A stretch of 32,310 nucleotides of DNA from Cytophagaceae bacterium. GTDB taxonomy: Bacteria > Bacteroidota > Bacteroidia > Cytophagales > Spirosomataceae. The first letter of the stretch is position 1. The number at the start of each line of letters is the position of its first letter. Positions 29,671 to 32,310 of this stretch are shown piece after piece. The stretch is taken from the NCBI GenBank assembly GCA_026785975.1, contig JAJAZB010000314.1:1-32310 (forward strand). The letters run 5' to 3'. The translations under genes were made by a program, and so were the position numbers. The notes beneath the pieces were generated by a model, which was not told the origin of the DNA, did not search any database, and saw only the letters and a list, made by a program, of their open reading frames with translations.

Positions 29671-30981
29671 ATGAACTGCAGTCTGCTTTGTCAATTTATT
29701 TTGGTGCTGCTGTTTTCACCGGGCATGATGGCGCAATCAGCACATGAGTTTCCCGCCTATTCGGGGCAGGCACTCGTGCCCGTCGTGAAAGTCAGTTCGG
29801 GGCGCACCATCCACCGGTTTTTCGATACCTCGCCGTTGAGTCCGTCGGGACGGTATTTGGCCCTGTTTCGCTTTCCGCAGGAAACCCGCTCGCCCCAACC
29901 CGGCGAGGTGGGCGAGGTGATTTTGGTGGATCGGCAAACCGGGCAGGAACGCGTCGTGGCTCAATCGCGGGGTTGGGAAATGCAACTCGGGGCCAACGTG
30001 CAGTGGGGCCGTACCGACGAAGAACTCTATTTCAACGACGTGGACACAACCACCTGGCAGGCCTTCGCCCTGCAACTGAACCCGCTGACCGGCCAAGCCC
30101 GGCGCATGGGCGGTACCGTGTTCATGGCCTCACCGGACGGGACGAAACTCGCCACCTACAACCTTATTTCTTCCCGCCGGGCGCAGGCGGGTTACGGGGT
30201 GGTCGTGCCAAAAGACCGGGTGGTTCGGAACGTCGGGCCGGTCGAAGCGGACGGCATCGACGTGGTGAATACCGCAACGGGTCAGGCGCAACGGGTAGTG
30301 ACGATTCGCCGGATTTACGAAAAAACGGTTCCGAGCATCGCCATCGCCAACCCTCAGGAGTTTGAATACTACTGTTTTCAGGTGAAGTGGAATCCGCAGG
30401 GCACCCGTTTACTCACCACCATGCAGTGGGCACCGCTGACGGGTGGGCCGCGCCGCCGGGCTGTCATTACGATGCGCCCCGACGGTTCCGACCTCCGCAC
30501 CGCCATCACGCCCGACCAGTGGGCGAAGGGCGGGCACCACATCAACTGGACACCCGACGGCGAACACCTGTCGATGAACCTGAACGTGGACGGAAAACCG
30601 GGTCTGGAAATCATCACCGTCCGGTACGACGGCAGCGACTTGAAAACGGTCTTTTCGCCCGGTTCCGGCCATCCGTCGTTTCAGACCGGCGGCTTGCCGT
30701 TTATGGTCACGGACGCGTATCCGGGCGAGTTGGGTCTGACCGAAGGCTCCGTGCCCATCCGGCTGATGAACGTGCAGACCGGCACCGAGCAAACCCTCGT
30801 GAGCATTTTTCTCTCGAAAGCCGAGGGTGAATTCCGCATCGACGCCCACCCTGCCTGGGACCGGTCGGGACGCTACGTGATTTTCAACGGCTTCACGGAC
30901 GGTACTCGGGGGGTGTTCCTGGCGGATGTGACGAAACTACTGGGCTTGCCTGCGCCGAAGGCGGTTTCGGGTGGCCGGTAA
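29671..30981 (+). CDS. Secreted beta-propeller protein (TolB/WD40-like; possibly PL22 oligogalacturonide-lyase-like)
   Basis: A 436-residue exported protein with signal peptide MNCSLLCQFILVLLFSPGMM followed by AQSA. The body is repeated propeller blades of the form 'SPSGRYLALFRFP', 'MASPDGTKLATYN', 'WNPQGTRLLTTMQW', 'WTPDGEHLSMNLN' and 'DRSGRYVIFNGF'. Histidines in GGHHINWTPDGEH, GSGHPSF and RIDAHPAWDRSG are placed as metal ligands are in periplasmic or cytoplasmic oligogalacturonide lyases (PL22), which share this fold and cleave unsaturated digalacturonate to feed KduI/KduD. That would fit the nearby kduD, but the identification is by resemblance only. A generic TolB-like propeller is the alternative. 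I chose the ATG at 29671 because it yields the signal peptide. Confidence 0.6.
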   Translation: MNCSLLCQFILVLLFSPGMMAQSAHEFPAYSGQALVPVVKVSSGRTIHRFFDTSPLSPSGRYLALFRFPQETRSPQPGEVGEVILVDRQTGQERVVAQSRGWEMQLGANVQWGRTDEELYFNDVDTTTWQAFALQLNPLTGQARRMGGTVFMASPDGTKLATYNLISSRRAQAGYGVVVPKDRVVRNVGPVEADGIDVVNTATGQAQRVVTIRRIYEKTVPSIAIANPQEFEYYCFQVKWNPQGTRLLTTMQWAPLTGGPRRRAVITMRPDGSDLRTAITPDQWAKGGHHINWTPDGEHLSMNLNVDGKPGLEIITVRYDGSDLKTVFSPGSGHPSFQTGGLPFMVTDAYPGELGLTEGSVPIRLMNVQTGTEQTLVSIFLSKAEGEFRIDAHPAWDRSGRYVIFNGFTDGTRGVFLADVTKLLGLPAPKAVSGGR

Positions 30982-31065
30982 ATGAAAGTAGGTTATAAAT
31001 AAGTGTGTGTTTTTAGACTGTCTTTCTGGTTAACTTTTCTGATTTTTTTGCAAAAAAGTACTCCC

Positions 31066-32310
31066 GTGAAAAATAATTTTTTTGTAGTTACATCACTTTC
31101 ACTGCTGCTCCTCAGTTTTTACGCTTGTAAAAAAGAGGATAATGCGGGCGTGGTTCCGCCCGTAGTTCCGCCAGCGGGAGTCGTAAAAACATTTTATGTT
31201 TCTACCGCCACGGGGGACGACAGCCGAACCGCTGAACAGACGAAGAAGGCCAGTACGCCCTGGAAGACGATTCAAAAAGCGGCCAATTCCGTACCCGGAG
31301 GTTCCACAGTGATTATTGCCGGAGGAACGTATGTCGAAAAAGTATCCATTCCAACCTCCTGCAACGGCACCCCGACGGAGCGTACTGTTTTTAGAAATAA
31401 AGAAAATGAATCGGTTGTTTTGGACGGGAAAAATACCGGTAGTCAATACGAGGGATTGTTTAAATTAGTGGGGAATGAATACGTGGTGGTGAAGGGAATC
31501 ACCGTGCAAAATGGCTATTGGTACGGCTTCTCCGGCGAAGGCTCGAAAAACATCACCCTCGATAGTTGCAGCACTTTCAACACGCGGGCTTCGGGCATTT
31601 ACGTCAAGACTAGTTCGGAGGTAACCATCACCCGGAACAACATCCGAAAGGCCTGTCAGGAACTAACCCGCGACAGCTTTGGCAATGGTTCGCAGGAATG
31701 CATCAGCGTGGTGATGGTCGACGGGTTTAAAATAGCCAACAACGAAGTGTGGGACACGTCGCAGGTAGGCGATGCCGGAGGCGAGGGAATCGATGCCAAA
31801 AGCGGTTCGAACAACGGCGAAATAGCGAACAACTACGTACACGACATCGCCCGGCTGGGTATTTACGTGGATGCCGGCAGCAAAGACCAGTTCAACGTCC
31901 GGGTGCATTCAAACCGGGTTTTCAACACGGGAGGTATGAGCGTCGCCGGTGAAATCGGAGGCCATGTCCACGAGATCTATTTCTACAACAATGTCGTGAA
32001 AGACAGCAAAAGCTCCGGCTTGACGTTCCAGGCGATTGGCAACGGGAAATACACCAACGTGTACGTGGTCAACAACACGTTTTACAACAACGCCCTGAAT
32101 GGTTTTGCGGGGGATGTTGGCAACTACAGCAAGAATACCGGCAACAGCAATCTCGTAATCCGAAACAATATTTTTTACAACAAAATAAGCAATTCCCGCT
32201 TCTCGATTTGGCACGACCTCGCCCAGCCGCACGTCATCAGTAACAATTTGTATTTCGATTTCAAACCGAGCAACAACAGCAGCAATAGTTTCAACGCCGC
32301 TAAACTAACC
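31066..32310 (+). CDS. Right-handed parallel beta-helix lipoprotein, C-terminus beyond the window
   Basis: An open frame of 415 codons from a GTG at 31066 to the window end, without a stop. The start VKNNFFVVTSLSLLLLSFYA plus Cys21 is a lipoprotein signal followed by a proline-rich linker (VVPPVVPPAG). Then comes FYVSTATGDDSRTAEQTKKA, the 'xPWKTIQKAAN...GSTVIIAGGTY' start block of secreted beta-helix enzymes, and many short rungs (KNITLDSCSTFNT, VTITRNNIRKA, GEIANNYVHDIARLGIYV, HEIYFYNNVVKDSK). Polysaccharide lyases (PL1, PL6, PL9) and some glycosidases have this architecture. I cannot assign a family or catalytic residues. Its position behind susCD suggests surface cleavage of the imported polysaccharide. 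Confidence 0.72.
   Translation, partial: MKNNFFVVTSLSLLLLSFYACKKEDNAGVVPPVVPPAGVVKTFYVSTATGDDSRTAEQTKKASTPWKTIQKAANSVPGGSTVIIAGGTYVEKVSIPTSCNGTPTERTVFRNKENESVVLDGKNTGSQYEGLFKLVGNEYVVVKGITVQNGYWYGFSGEGSKNITLDSCSTFNTRASGIYVKTSSEVTITRNNIRKACQELTRDSFGNGSQECISVVMVDGFKIANNEVWDTSQVGDAGGEGIDAKSGSNNGEIANNYVHDIARLGIYVDAGSKDQFNVRVHSNRVFNTGGMSVAGEIGGHVHEIYFYNNVVKDSKSSGLTFQAIGNGKYTNVYVVNNTFYNNALNGFAGDVGNYSKNTGNSNLVIRNNIFYNKISNSRFSIWHDLAQPHVISNNLYFDFKPSNNSSNSFNAAKLT

Overview
The window looks like a chromosomal segment of a free-living Bacteroidetes bacterium, most likely of the order Cytophagales (Spirosoma-like relatives). The evidence is a SusC/SusD pair, DUF1501/DUF1800 and DUF2911 genes, Bacteroidetes-type promoters (TTG, about 20 nt, TAnnTTTG) and weak Shine-Dalgarno signals. 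No tRNA, rRNA or CRISPR array was seen.

Layout. (1) 1-3066, minus strand: an envelope operon read SpoIIM-like protein, multi-pass membrane protein, DUF4129, DUF4350 (cut by the window edge). (2) 3198-8127: a stand-alone hexulose-phosphate-synthase family enzyme, a secreted purple-acid-phosphatase-like protein, recJ and lptB. After lptB comes a remnant of a PD-(D/E)XK 'transposase nuclease' and a second copy of the lptB 3' tail. (3) 8665-13197: recO, the secreted DUF1501/DUF1800 pair, and a GH16 beta-glucanase lipoprotein. (4) 13353-17264: ileS, carrying an in-frame DUF559 nuclease cassette and, upstream, a leader that resembles a terminator/antiterminator. (5) 17478-22160: a broken SUMF1-family gene, DUF2911, rpmH-rnpA, a C-terminal processing protease and tsaB. 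(6) 22161-32310: an intergenic stretch with two minus-strand terminators, then an apparent uronate-polysaccharide utilisation locus: iclR and kduD (minus), then susC, susD, a secreted beta-propeller protein and a parallel beta-helix lipoprotein (plus, cut by the window end).

Two layers of repeat structure stand out. First, many spacers between neighbouring genes are long inverted repeats whose arms are built from 7-nt units. Each site has its own heptad sequence, but the layout recurs: the arms begin at or just after the stop codon of one gene and end just before the start codon of the next (examples: recJ/lptB, rpmH/rnpA, ctp/tsaB, kduD/iclR, membrane protein/DUF4129). A heptad tract also lies in frame inside ileS. 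Second, a GC-rich palindrome (core CCCCTCTCC-NNN-GGAGAGGGG with a CCTCACCCCCGG arm) occurs as an inverted pair twice. One pair brackets the DUF559 nuclease domain inside ileS; the other is an 'empty' pair after rnpA. This resembles a REPIN/RAYT-like arrangement in which a DUF559 nuclease would be the partner enzyme. It is the best candidate for an undescribed system here, and it rests on inference from sequence arrangement only.
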